Below, in pieces: positions 32,911 to 41,382 of a DNA stretch of 64,000 nt. How positions within the stretch are numbered: the first letter of the stretch is position 1; each line of letters starts with the position of its first letter. Position numbers and translations under genes: made by a program. The stretch is from Accumulibacter sp. (GTDB taxonomy: Bacteria; Pseudomonadota; Gammaproteobacteria; Burkholderiales; Rhodocyclaceae), in contig NZ_JAZKUG010000001.1 of the NCBI RefSeq assembly GCF_036625195.1, positions 3,720,001 through 3,784,000 on the forward strand, read 5' to 3'. The notes below the pieces were generated by a model. It was not told the origin of the DNA. It ran no database searches and saw nothing but the letters and a program-made list of their open reading frames with translations.

Positions 32911-33990
32911 GTGGAAAACAAGAATCCGAATGACCAACTGAAGGGCGTCGTCAACGCTTGGGCTGACATGCAGAAGCGGATGTGGGGCGACTGGGCCTCG
33001 CTGCTGCAGAATCTCCCTGGCGCCGAAGGCGGTCCTGCCGAGGCCGTCAAGAAGGGTGTGGTTGCCGCGACCACGGGTACGAACGAAGCTGCCCGCATGC
33101 TGATGGATCGCATGAACAGCAGCCAGACGGCGATGAACCGCGTGATGGATTTCTTCTTCAAGTCAATGAAGGTCGTCGCGCCGAACATGGATGCCGGCAA
33201 AGACTGGCGGCCCGACCTCAAGGGCTTTGCCGAGCAGTGGGCCAAGGAGTCGACGGCCATGCTCGAGCGCAGTTCCGGCCTCGCTTCGCACCTTGGCGCC
33301 CTCGGCGGAACGCTGAACAAGGACTTGCCCGAGGCCTTCGGACCGTGGCTGTCCTTCCTGATGCAGGCCGCTTCAGCCGGTCACGTCGGCGAAGCGATGA
33401 TTGGCGGCACAGCCGGACTCAATCGCCTGCTGTCGATGGAAGGAGAGGGCAGCGCGCTCGCCGGCGTCGGCGAGATTCCCCTGTTTGGCGCGTCGCGCGA
33501 GAAGAATGCCAAGCTGTTGCGTCTCGTCGACGCGGTCGTTGATCTGCGCAAGGACAGTCTGAGCTTCCACACCGCTTTCGCCGAAGCGCTGTCGAGAGCA
33601 GTCGAAGCGACCGTCGAGGAACTTGCCAAGGTCGCCGCCAAGGGCGAGAAGATCAGTTCGGTGCGCCAAGTGATGGGGCTCTGGTACCGTACGGCCGACA
33701 AGTCATTGCTGGTGACCTTCAACACGCAGGAGTTCCTCGACAAGCAGAACGCCTTCACGAGGTCGCAACAGCAATTCAAGCTCGCCCAGCGCGCGGTCGT
33801 CGAGGACATCTTCCGTGGTCTCGACATGCCGACGCGCAGCGAACTGGATGAGGCCTATCAGGTGATCCACGAACTCAAGATGGAGGTCCGAGCTCTCAAG
33901 AAGGCATTGTTGCCAGCAGCAACGGCGGCAGCGACCAAGGCCGTCACTGCGCCGCGCAAGGCTGCGGCAGCGCGTGCCAAGAGCGAATGA
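32911..33990 (+). CDS. phaE: class III PHA synthase subunit PhaE
   Basis: A 359-residue PhaE, the non-catalytic subunit that forms the active class III synthase with the short PhaC. It is Ala/Lys-rich and helical, with the family segments VNAWADMQKRMWGDWASLLQ at the start, FGPWLSFLMQAASAGHVGEA in the middle, and IFRGLDMPTRSELDEAYQVI followed by HELKMEVRALKKAL near the end, a conserved PhaE feature. The last 35 residues are an Ala/Lys tail. It starts with GTG behind AAAGGAG. The catalytic partner follows 63 nt downstream. Confidence 0.92.
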   Translation: MENKNPNDQLKGVVNAWADMQKRMWGDWASLLQNLPGAEGGPAEAVKKGVVAATTGTNEAARMLMDRMNSSQTAMNRVMDFFFKSMKVVAPNMDAGKDWRPDLKGFAEQWAKESTAMLERSSGLASHLGALGGTLNKDLPEAFGPWLSFLMQAASAGHVGEAMIGGTAGLNRLLSMEGEGSALAGVGEIPLFGASREKNAKLLRLVDAVVDLRKDSLSFHTAFAEALSRAVEATVEELAKVAAKGEKISSVRQVMGLWYRTADKSLLVTFNTQEFLDKQNAFTRSQQQFKLAQRAVVEDIFRGLDMPTRSELDEAYQVIHELKMEVRALKKALLPAATAAATKAVTAPRKAAAARAKSE

Positions 33991-34053
33991 GCCGGAAACC
34001 TGAACCTCATTTGCCGGCTGACAAGCCAATAGACCTTTAGGAGGGTGCTATCG

Positions 34054-35160
34054 ATGTTTTCTTTCCCGATCCAGATTCTCCCCGCCGACGTGGCGGAGGA
34101 AACCGCAGCCTTGAACGCGAAGCTCGCCAAGGGCATCAACAATCTCACCAACCTGACTGACGACGACATCGACATCGGCAGCACGCCGAAGGACGTCGTC
34201 TTCGCCCAGGACGGCATCAAGGTCTATCACTACCACCCGCTGGTCGATCAGGCGAAGATCATGAAGACGCCGCTGTTGATCGTGCCGCCGCTGATCAACG
34301 GCTACGAGGTGGCCGACCTGCAGCCCGATCGCTCAGTCGTGCGCAACCTGCTGAACGAGGGCCTCGACGTCTACCTCAACGACTGGGGCTACCCGCGCCA
34401 GGTGGACAAATACCGCACGGTCGACGATTACATCAACGGTTACCTCGACGAGACGGTGGACTTCATCCGCAGGCACCATGGTGTGGACAAGATTGCCCTC
34501 TTCGGCATCTGCCAGGGGGGGACGATGTCCACCACCTATTCGTCACTCAATCCGGACAAGATCAGCCACTTGACGCTGACTGTCTCGCCGATCGACTTCG
34601 ACGCCTACAAGGCGAACCACAAGCCGCACGAAGGCTTGATGTTCACCATGGGTGCCGACGCCGATGTCGAGAAGATGGTTGCCGTGCATGGCAACGTACC
34701 GGCTTCAGTACTGAACGAATCGTTCATGATGGCTTCGCCGTTCATCCTCAACTACGGCAAGTACGCGGACGTGATCGACATCCTGGATGACCGGCCGGCC
34801 CTGCAGAACTTCCTGCGCATGGAAAAGTGGCTGTTCGGTGGTCCCGACGCCGTCGGCCAGACCTTCAAGGAGTTCATTCGCGACTTCCTGAAAGGCAACA
34901 AGCTCGTCAAGGGAACGCTGGAGGTCGGTGGCCGCAAGGTCGACCTCAAGAATCTGACGATGCCAATCCTCAACATCTTTGCCGAGAAGGACCACATCGT
35001 GCCGCCGCCGTGCACGGTGGCCCTCGGCAAGCATGTCGGCAGCCAGGACTATAGCGAGTTTGCCATCAATACCGGCCACATCGGCATCTACACCGGCGGT
35101 CTGGCGCAGAAGGTCCTGGCCCCCAAGGTGGCCAGCTGGATGCGCGAGCGCGGCGCCTGA
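34054..35160 (+). CDS. phaC: class III PHA synthase catalytic subunit PhaC
   Basis: A 368-residue PhaC, the short form typical of class III. The lipase-like box is FGICQGGTMS with nucleophile Cys near residue 152. The catalytic Asp is in NIFAEKDHIVPPP and the His in NTGHIGIYTGG. NRHYPRQ-type elements appear as LNDWGYPRQVDKYRTVDDYI. AGGAGGG lies 8 nt before the ATG; an in-frame start 9 nt upstream is less likely. It requires PhaE, encoded just upstream. This gives the window a second, independent PHA synthase besides the class I enzyme. Confidence 0.95.
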   Translation: MFSFPIQILPADVAEETAALNAKLAKGINNLTNLTDDDIDIGSTPKDVVFAQDGIKVYHYHPLVDQAKIMKTPLLIVPPLINGYEVADLQPDRSVVRNLLNEGLDVYLNDWGYPRQVDKYRTVDDYINGYLDETVDFIRRHHGVDKIALFGICQGGTMSTTYSSLNPDKISHLTLTVSPIDFDAYKANHKPHEGLMFTMGADADVEKMVAVHGNVPASVLNESFMMASPFILNYGKYADVIDILDDRPALQNFLRMEKWLFGGPDAVGQTFKEFIRDFLKGNKLVKGTLEVGGRKVDLKNLTMPILNIFAEKDHIVPPPCTVALGKHVGSQDYSEFAINTGHIGIYTGGLAQKVLAPKVASWMRERGA

Positions 35161-35214
35161 GTTCCGCCAGCCGACTCCTCTGACCGGGGGGCGGGGGCGG
35201 AAATGAGCGAAGCG

Positions 35215-35271
35215 GACGCCCCGCGCAACGTCAGGCTGCGTTTCTGCAGCCGCGGCGCCGCGCGGGGCGTC
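35215..35271 (+). terminator. large inverted repeat after phaEC
   Basis: A 12-bp perfect stem (35215-35226 with 35260-35271) encloses a 33-nt loop that holds a second hairpin (GGCTGC with GCAGCC). TTCCGTTTCC follows. It lies 55 nt after the phaC stop and 24 nt before the next start, and probably ends the phaEC transcript. Confidence 0.5.
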
Positions 35272-35294
35272 TTCCGTTTCCACCGACGACTGGC

Positions 35295-36542
35295 ATGCCC
35301 GCCATGACACTGATGTTCGACCTGAGGAGCGCCATCTTGGCGCTCTCCGACGCGCTCGACCTGGTCGGAGTCAATGATTTCCAGCATGGCAAGCGGGTGG
35401 CGATGATCGCGTGCGAGACGGCGCGCGTGCTGGGTCTGCCGGAGCAGCGTCTCGACCGCATCGTCTGTGCCGGTCTGTTGCACGATGTGGGCGTTTCTTC
35501 CACCGCCGTTCATCGGCGCCTGCTGCACCAGACCGACTGGCATGACCGCAACGCGCATTGCGAGACCGGCTACCGCCTGCTGCGCCCCTTTGCCCACCTG
35601 TCCCTGCTGGCCAATGCGGTGCGCCATCACCATACACCGTGGTGCGAACTCCCGGTCGGGCTTGGCGAATCGGATGCGCTCGACAGCAACCTGATCCAGC
35701 TCGCCGACCGGGTGGACGGCATGCTGTTGCGGCGAGGTCTCGACAACCCGCTCTTCAACAGGATCGGCATCGTCGAGGCGATCACGGCTCTTGCCGGCAG
35801 CGTCCTGTCGCCGGCTGTGACGCACGCCTTTGCCGCGGCAGCCGCGCGCGAGGCCTTCTGGATCGCACTGGCACCGCGCCATGTCCTACGCTATCTCGCG
35901 GACCTGGCGCTCAGCGAGTGGCGCATCAGCATCGATTTTCCGCAGTTCGGCCATGTTGCGCGGTTGATCTCGAGCATCGTCGATGCCAAGAGCCCTTTCA
36001 CCGCAGCCCACTCCGTCGGCGTCGCCCGACTCGCGCGCCACCTCGGCGAGCGCGTCGGCTTCGACGACGATGCGCTGGCAAGAATCGAGGTTGCTGGCCT
36101 GTTGCACGATGTCGGCAAACTCTGCGTGCCGGACGAAATCGTCGACAAGCCGGGTAGCCTGACGCCACTGGAGTTCTCGGTCATGGAGCGGCACGCCTTC
36201 GAAACCTACCAGATCCTTCGCCATATCCCCGGTCTGGAGCAGGTCGCGGAATGGGCGGCCTTCCATCACGAGGCGTTGAACGGGCACGGCTACCCGTTCC
36301 GGCGTGATGCTGGGAGGCTGTCGACGGAGGCGCGGATCGTTGCCGTTGCCGACGTGTTTCAGGCGCTGGCGCAGGAGCGGCCCTATCGAGGCCGGCAGCA
36401 GGCCGAAGAGATTCCGGATTTCCTCGACGACTTCGTTCGCCAGGGCGTTCTCGATGGCGATCTGGTCGGCGTCGCCTGCGACGATCTCGACGGCAGTTGG
36501 CGGGCGGCGACCCTGCCGCTGGCAAGCGACGGGGATGGGTGA
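35295..36542 (+). CDS. HD-GYP domain phosphodiesterase-like protein with two HD domains
   Basis: A 415-residue cytoplasmic protein. The N-terminal half is an HD domain with GLLHDVGVSSTAVHRRLLHQ and an HHH cluster near residue 112. The C-terminal half is an HD-GYP domain with GLLHDVGKLCVPDEIVDKP, MERHAFETYQILRHIPGL and HHEALNGHGYPF, so the GYP signature and metal-binding residues are intact. HD-GYP domains hydrolyse cyclic-di-GMP. No receiver or sensor domain is fused, so input must come from elsewhere or from the first HD domain. Starts at ATG 35304 or 35313 are alternatives within the first seven residues. Confidence 0.92.
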   Translation: MPAMTLMFDLRSAILALSDALDLVGVNDFQHGKRVAMIACETARVLGLPEQRLDRIVCAGLLHDVGVSSTAVHRRLLHQTDWHDRNAHCETGYRLLRPFAHLSLLANAVRHHHTPWCELPVGLGESDALDSNLIQLADRVDGMLLRRGLDNPLFNRIGIVEAITALAGSVLSPAVTHAFAAAAAREAFWIALAPRHVLRYLADLALSEWRISIDFPQFGHVARLISSIVDAKSPFTAAHSVGVARLARHLGERVGFDDDALARIEVAGLLHDVGKLCVPDEIVDKPGSLTPLEFSVMERHAFETYQILRHIPGLEQVAEWAAFHHEALNGHGYPFRRDAGRLSTEARIVAVADVFQALAQERPYRGRQQAEEIPDFLDDFVRQGVLDGDLVGVACDDLDGSWRAATLPLASDGDG

Positions 36543-37335
36543 ACAGCGGCCGCCAACGGAGCATGCCGGCATGCCGCCTGTTTCGCCGCCGGCAGGCCAG
36601 CGGCGCCTGCCGGCGATCGTTGCCGTGCTGTCGCTCGTCGGCAGTGCCTTCGCTGCGCCGCCGCTGTGGGTTGGCCGTTTCGATGGCAGCGCCGGTGGTC
36701 TGCCCGCCGGCTGGACGGTCGAGCACCTGAACCCCCACCTCCCGGCGACCGAATACCGCCAGCGCTCGTGGGATGGCGTTGCCGCCGTCGAGGCGACGGC
36801 GCTCAGGAGCATGGCGCTGCTCGTGCGGCCGCTGGCAGTTGATCTCGAGATCAGGCCGGTTCTCTGCTGGCGCTGGCGCATCGACGCACCACTGCTCACT
36901 GCCGATCTCGCGAGCAAGGCGGGCGACGACTACGCGGCGCGCGTCTACCTGAGCTTCAGCGTCCCTCCGGCAGCGCTCGGCCTGGTAACCCGCAGCAAGC
37001 TGGCGATTGCGCGCAGCCTCTGGGGTGCCTCGCTTCCCGACGCGGCGATCAACTACGTCTGGGACAACAAACACCCCATTGGCACCTTGCGGGCCAACGC
37101 CTATACGGATCGTGCCCAGCTCCTGGTGCTCGAAAGCGGCGCCGAGAGGGCCGGCCACTGGGTTACCGAGAGGCGCGACGTGAGCAGCGATCTTCACCGC
37201 GCTTTCGGCGACCTGCCGGCGCGACTGACCGGGCTGGCGATCGCCAGCGATACGGACAATACGGGTGAGTCTGCACGCGCCGGTTTCGCCGATTTCCACT
37301 TCGTCGCGCGGGACGCAGCCTGCGCGTTTCCTTGA
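36535..37335 (+). CDS. DUF3047 secreted protein
   Basis: A 266-residue protein of the uncharacterised DUF3047 family. After about 22 hydrophilic residues there is a signal-like segment (LPAIVAVLSLVGSAFAAPP), so export to the periplasm is likely. Family-conserved pieces are VLCWRWRIDAPLL, KAGDDYAARVYLSFSVP, AINYVWDNKHPIGTLRANAYTDR, LESGAERAGHWVTERRDVSSD and AIASDTDNTGESARAGFADFHF. The ATG at 36535 overlaps the HD-GYP stop by 8 nt; the ATG at 36571 would place the signal at the very N-terminus. Function is unknown. Confidence 0.82.
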   Translation: MGEQRPPTEHAGMPPVSPPAGQRRLPAIVAVLSLVGSAFAAPPLWVGRFDGSAGGLPAGWTVEHLNPHLPATEYRQRSWDGVAAVEATALRSMALLVRPLAVDLEIRPVLCWRWRIDAPLLTADLASKAGDDYAARVYLSFSVPPAALGLVTRSKLAIARSLWGASLPDAAINYVWDNKHPIGTLRANAYTDRAQLLVLESGAERAGHWVTERRDVSSDLHRAFGDLPARLTGLAIASDTDNTGESARAGFADFHFVARDAACAFP

Positions 37336-37344
37336 GTGGGGGCG

Positions 37345-37482
37345 ATGGTGATGCTGATCGTCGAGGATGAGGTCAAGACCGGTGACTACCAGGGGCAGGG
37401 GCTGAGCGAGGCGGGGTTCGTCGTCGACCTGGCACGCGACGGCGTGGACGGGCTGCACCTCGCCCTGGGTCGAATCGGCTGA
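37345..37482 (+). pseudogene. truncated response-regulator receiver domain (CusR/IrlR type)
   Basis: A 45-codon frame beginning MVMLIVEDEVKTG and continuing through LSEAGFVVDLARDGVDGLHL matches the first ~44 residues of OmpR-type heavy-metal response regulators. It then hits a stop after RIG, before the phospho-acceptor Asp, the rest of the receiver and the DNA-binding domain. No continuation is visible downstream in any frame. The ATG follows a weak ribosome-binding region. It is best read as the 5' remnant of a deleted regulator gene. Confidence 0.82.
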
Positions 37483-37816
37483 CGCAAACGCAGCTGACGC
37501 TGGCGTGAGAGCGCTCGGCCGACGGGTATCGGGAAGTTCTGGTGTCGAATGCCGGAGCCTGCGGCCGACAGCATGGCGGCACTTCGCTGATCGAGCCGCC
37601 GGGAGGACCGCCGAACCCACCTTTGCGCGAGCCTTCCCGCAGCGCTGACGGCATCGCGTGGCCCCGCCAACTGTGGCAACCGCGGCGCTCCTGGTCGTCG
37701 CGCACGGTCGCGGCGCTTGGCGAAGGAGCCGCATGCGGCTAAACTGCCGTCTCCCGGGATGACAGGAAGCAAGTCTCGCCAACCGGGTGGCGCACAGCCT
37801 GCGGAGCCCATCTCAG
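37483..37816. other. non-coding stretch after the response-regulator remnant
   Basis: 334 bp with no protein-like frame, RNA gene or clear promoter. It probably includes the deletion scar of the response-regulator gene. A GTG at 37787 could start the next gene ten codons earlier but has no ribosome-binding site. Confidence 0.55.
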
Positions 37817-38908
37817 ATGCATCGTTCGCTCATCGTCCTGCCCGAGGATACGGGCCAACCGATCGTCGACGCGATCAACGCGGCTCGGCGCTCGATTCGG
37901 ATCAAGATGTTCCTCTTCTCCGACCCCTCGCTGCTGGCGGCGGTGATCGCGGCGCAGCAGCGTGGGGTCAGGGTGCGGGTGATGCTGAACCCCGCGCGCC
38001 GCAGTGGTGAAGCGGAGAACAAGTCGAGCCGCAAGATGCTTGAGGAGGGCGGCGTCGAGGTCGCTGACAGCAATCCCGCCTTTGACATTACGCACGAGAA
38101 ATCCCTCGTCGTCGACGAAGAGACGGCCTTCGTGCACTCGCTCAACTGGGAAACGAAGAACCTCACCGTGACACGCGATTACGCGGTCGTCACGTCGCAC
38201 CGGCACGAGGTGGATGAGATCGTCCAGTGCTTCGATGCCGACTGGTCGCGCGAGAGATTCGATCCGGGCGAAGAGTCGCACCTGATCTGGTGCAACATCA
38301 ACGGTCGCAATCGCATCGCGCGTTTCATCGACGCCGCCAGCGAATCGCTCTTCCTGCAGAACGAGCGCTATCAGGACGAGGTGATCATCGAACGGCTGGT
38401 GCGCGCCACCCGCCGCGGCGTCAAACTGCACGTGCTGGCGCGGCCGATGCATTTCCTCAAGGCCGGCAAGCTGGTCGAAGGTGTCGAGGGATTGCGCATC
38501 CTCGAAGATCTGGGTGCCAAGGTGCACCGTCTCAAGGGACTCAAGCTGCATGCGAAGATGATGCTCGCCGACGGCAAGCGGGCGATCATCGGCTCGATCA
38601 ACCTGGCACCGGGCAGCTTCGACAGCCGCCGCGAACTCGCCATCGATGTGCACGACGAGGCGGTGGTGAAGCGCCTCGGGGAGGTGGTCACCCGGGACTG
38701 GCACAATTCCCGGCCGCTGGATCTGTCGGACGAGGGCTTGCTCGCGGATCTCGCCGAGGACGAGCCGGACGTGGCGGAAATGCTCGCCCTGGAAGTTCCG
38801 CACGCCGGTGGTGGCGAGCATCACCGGCGCAGCGGTGACAGTACACCGGACGCGCACGCCGAGCACAACGGGCACGGGCATGAGGGACACAGGCATCATG
38901 CGACTTAG
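37817..38908 (+). CDS. phospholipase D-like phosphatidyltransferase/hydrolase
   Basis: A 363-residue PLD-superfamily protein with two complete HxKxxxxD motifs: HEKSLVVD near residue 95 and HAKMMLAD near residue 248, each followed by a G/S-x-N segment (FVHSLNWETKN; IIGSINLAPGS). These residues build one active site acting on phosphodiesters. There is no signal peptide, so a cytoplasmic role, such as cardiolipin synthesis-like or nuclease activity, is possible. The C-terminus is strikingly His-rich (HAEHNGHGHEGHRHH), which may bind metal. No visible ribosome-binding site supports the start strongly. Confidence 0.85.
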   Translation: MHRSLIVLPEDTGQPIVDAINAARRSIRIKMFLFSDPSLLAAVIAAQQRGVRVRVMLNPARRSGEAENKSSRKMLEEGGVEVADSNPAFDITHEKSLVVDEETAFVHSLNWETKNLTVTRDYAVVTSHRHEVDEIVQCFDADWSRERFDPGEESHLIWCNINGRNRIARFIDAASESLFLQNERYQDEVIIERLVRATRRGVKLHVLARPMHFLKAGKLVEGVEGLRILEDLGAKVHRLKGLKLHAKMMLADGKRAIIGSINLAPGSFDSRRELAIDVHDEAVVKRLGEVVTRDWHNSRPLDLSDEGLLADLAEDEPDVAEMLALEVPHAGGGEHHRRSGDSTPDAHAEHNGHGHEGHRHHAT

Positions 38909-38909
38909 C

Positions 38910-38927
38910 CATCGCCCACGGGCGATG
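38910..38927 (+). terminator. 8-bp hairpin after the PLD-like gene
   Basis: CATCGCCC (38910-38917) pairs with GGGCGATG (38920-38927), starting 1 nt after the stop codon. The loop is 2 nt and no T-run follows, so termination is uncertain. Confidence 0.35.
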
Positions 38928-39002
38928 AAAGCGACCTTGCAGCTACCGGAAGGGGACTGCAGACGAGTTTTTGGACCACACTGAAACAAGGAGGGAAAGC
39001 TG

Positions 39003-39512
39003 ATGAGCAATCTGATCGTAGTCGCTTACGACGACCAGTTCCGGGCAGAGGAAGTCCGCACCAAGCTGCGCAAGTTGCAGCAGGACTACCTGATCGACCT
39101 CGAGGACGCCGTCGTCGCAGTGAAGGATGAGAAGGGCAAGGTCAAGCTGCACCAGATGTACAACCTGACGGCGAGCGGCGCTCTCAGCGGCGGCTTCTGG
39201 GGAACGTTGATCGGCCTCATCTTCATGAATCCGTTGCTCGGCCTGGCGGTTGGCGCAGGAGCCGGTGCCGTCGGTGGAGCACTGACCGACGTCGGGATCA
39301 ACAACGATTTCATGAAGGATCTGGCAGCAACCTTCGGCAACGGCAGTTCGGTGCTCTTCGTGCTCGTCCGCAAGGCGACTCCGGACAAGGTGCTGGAAGA
39401 ACTGCAGGGCACGGGCGGCAAGGTCATCAAGACTTCATTGACGCACGAGGAGGAAGCGAAACTGCAGGCCGTCCTGGACAAGGTGCAGACGCCGGCCGCT
39501 GGCGAGGGCTGA
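39003..39512 (+). CDS. DUF1269 glycine-zipper membrane protein
   Basis: A 169-residue DUF1269 protein. It starts MSNLIVVAYDDQFRAEEVRT, a ferredoxin-like fold segment. A Gly/Ala-rich hydrophobic hairpin follows at about residues 58-95 (GGFWGTLIGLIFMNPLLGLA, then GAGAGAVGGALTD), and a soluble C-terminal part (VLFVLVRKATPDKVLEELQG). The ribosome-binding site AAGGAGG is strong. The family is common next to stress and membrane-repair genes; its biochemical role is unknown. Confidence 0.88.
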   Translation: MSNLIVVAYDDQFRAEEVRTKLRKLQQDYLIDLEDAVVAVKDEKGKVKLHQMYNLTASGALSGGFWGTLIGLIFMNPLLGLAVGAGAGAVGGALTDVGINNDFMKDLAATFGNGSSVLFVLVRKATPDKVLEELQGTGGKVIKTSLTHEEEAKLQAVLDKVQTPAAGEG

Positions 39513-39517
39513 GCCCG

Positions 39518-40072
39518 ATGCGGCGGAAGTCCAGGCAGTGGACATGGCGCAGGCGTCGCTTCCTGCTGGCCGGCTTGCTGCTCGTGACGCAGGCCGTCGC
39601 ACAGCCGGTCTACGAAAGCCGCGACCGGGCTGGTCCGGTGTTTTCGGACATGCCGGGCCCCGACGCCAGCGAGGTGCGGCTGCCGCCGGCGAATCTGATG
39701 GATTCGCCGGCGGCGACGCCGTTGCCCGCGTCGCCGCCGCAGGCTGCAGCATACACCAGCGTGCAGATCACGCAGCCCGAGGATGGTGGCACCATCCATA
39801 CGAATACCGGTCAGTTTTCCGTCGCGCTCGCCCTCGAACCGCCGCTTCGCCCCGAACGGGGCGATGCCATCGCAGTCCGCCTCGACGGGACCGTGTTGCC
39901 AGACAGGCGAACGACACTGCAGTTCGACGTCACCGCCGACGAGTGGCAGATAGCGGCTCGCGACGAGGTCGAGCATACGCTCGAATTGGCGGTCGTCGAC
40001 CGGTCTGGTGAGGCGCTTTTGGTGGCTACGCCGGTGCGTTTCTACGTGCATCGAGCGTTTCGGCACAACTGA
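39518..40072 (+). CDS. DUF4124-type periplasmic protein
   Basis: A 184-residue protein with an Arg-rich N-terminus and a signal-like segment (RRRFLLAGLLLVTQAVAQPV). After it comes the DUF4124-like start VYESRDRAGPVFSDMPGPDA, then a Pro/Ala-rich linker and a beta-rich Ig-like C-terminal half (VQITQPEDGGTIHTNTGQFS). Members of this group often lie beside ntrB/glnA in beta- and gammaproteobacteria; here it precedes a decayed histidine kinase. Function is unknown. Confidence 0.78.
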   Translation: MRRKSRQWTWRRRRFLLAGLLLVTQAVAQPVYESRDRAGPVFSDMPGPDASEVRLPPANLMDSPAATPLPASPPQAAAYTSVQITQPEDGGTIHTNTGQFSVALALEPPLRPERGDAIAVRLDGTVLPDRRTTLQFDVTADEWQIAARDEVEHTLELAVVDRSGEALLVATPVRFYVHRAFRHN

Positions 40073-40190
40073 AGCGAGCTGCGATGGTGTCGAGCGCAGG
40101 AGCACGATCGAGCCGGCGGCGTCCACACAGCATCAAGCAAGCGGGTCCAGGGCATCGCGTCATCAGCCGCGAGCGGCGGCGGCTCGTCGT

Positions 40191-40826
40191 CCGGGGCATG
40201 ACCTGCGCGCGCCGCTGGCAAACGCAGTCAGCGAGATCGCCAACGGCGATGGTGTCGACGCCGGGCGCCTGCTGACACAGTTGTGGCGCGCGCTCGACAT
40301 GGCGCAGGCCTTTCTCTGGCTCGCCCGAGCCGAGGCGCTCAATGCACGGAAGATGCAGCCTCTTGATCTCGCCTTCCTGCTGCACCAGGCGACCGACGAG
40401 ATGTATGCGCTGGCCCGGCAAAGCGTGCTGAGCTGGCGGCGAGAGATTCCGGACGAGCCCCGGTGGGTCGTCGGTGACTTCGAGGCGGTCGTGCGTACCG
40501 CCATCAACCTGCTCGACAACGCATTGCGGCACGCTGCGGCCGGCGGCGAAGTCGGCATCGGAGTGCAGCGGCTGGGCGTGGGCAGGCTCCGCTTCTGGGT
40601 CGACAATGACGGTGTTGCGCCGAGTGAAGAGCAGCGCGAGCGGATGTTCAAACGCTTCAGCCGTGCCGACGCGACGCGGCAGGGCGCCGGCGCCGCCCTC
40701 GCGCTGTACTTTGTGCGCACGGTGGCGAAACCAATGGCGGTGTCGCGGGGGTCGACCATGTCGCCGGTCGCATCCAATTCCGGGTCGAGCTGCCGGCTGC
40801 CATCGATCCAGCGCCCGAAGCAGAAG
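40191..40826 (+). pseudogene. histidine kinase remnant (HisKA and HATPase_c), frameshifted and IS-interrupted
   Basis: The frame from 40191 contains the phospho-acceptor box GHDLRAPLANAVSEI, the N-box INLLDNALRHAA, the G1 region VDNDGVAPSEEQRERMF and RQGAGAALALYFVRTVA. At about 40727 one base appears deleted. In the next frame the sequence resumes as TNGGVAGVDHVAGRIQFRVE and reaches LPAAIDPAPEAE at the IS border. The final codons (D-L-N-G-stop) lie beyond the IS at 42340-42354. There is no start codon, sensor domain or membrane region upstream, so the gene is also 5'-truncated. The IS landed four codons before the original stop. Confidence 0.85.
40818..40826. repeat. left 9-bp target-site duplication of IS copy 1
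   Basis: AAGCAGAAG, repeated at 42332-42340. Confidence 0.9.
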
Positions 40827-40849
40827 GGGTGCAATCGGAAGTGCGACTG
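40827..40849 (+). repeat. left terminal inverted repeat, IS copy 1
   Basis: 23 bp, perfect inverse of 42309-42331. Confidence 0.92.
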
Positions 40850-40947
40850 ACGCCGGGGCGAGGTGGTTGGCGGTGGCATTCGGCACTAGACAATTGGGCG
40901 GAGGTGGGGTAAATAGTGATGGGTTACTTCACCTTGGAGCGAGACCC

Positions 40948-41382
40948 ATGACAGAAAGGTGGTCGGAAATGGAGGGGCGACTCAAGCCGAGTCGGGGTTT
41001 GGAAGAGCGGTTTAGAGATCATCCCGAGCTCCAAGCCAAGATCGAGTCGTTGCTGGCGGTGGTCGAGAATGCGGCCGGCGATGTTGAGAAGGCGGCGGAG
41101 GCGGAGCGGCGGGTGACGGAGGAATTGCGGCAGTTGGGCAACGAAGCGTTGCACGGCTGGGCGCGACGGCAAGCGCAGCGGAAGGAAGAAGAGGTGGCGC
41201 AACAACCGGGCGTGCAGCGGAAGGAAAAAAAACGTCTATTGGCAGACCCGGTACGGACAGATCGAAGTAGCGGAGCAGGTCTTCCGGCAAGGGACGCGCG
41301 GGCCGGAGATCCGGCCATTCACGCGTTCGGCGGAGGTGGTCTGCCGGGGCTGCTCGGAGCCGCTGCAGCGAGCGATCGTTGA
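40948..41382 (+). CDS. IS transposase, upstream frame (ORF A)
   Basis: A 144-residue frame. Its first ~94 residues (MTERWSEMEGRLKP, LEERFRDHPELQAKIESLL, then a Glu/Arg-rich helix through NEALHGWARRQAQRKEEE) are the normal N-terminus of ISKra4-type transposases. The remaining ~50 residues after the A8 run at 41225-41232 are out-of-frame translation and do not look like protein. ATG 40948 follows GGAGCGAG. The intact enzyme needs a change to the +1 frame at the A8 run. Confidence 0.85.
   Translation: MTERWSEMEGRLKPSRGLEERFRDHPELQAKIESLLAVVENAAGDVEKAAEAERRVTEELRQLGNEALHGWARRQAQRKEEEVAQQPGVQRKEKKRLLADPVRTDRSSGAGLPARDARAGDPAIHAFGGGGLPGLLGAAAASDR

Noticed and set aside
37787..37816. GTG start ten codons upstream for the PLD-like protein
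   Set aside because: No ribosome-binding site, and the extra residues are not conserved-looking; ATG 37817 begins the recognisable fold.
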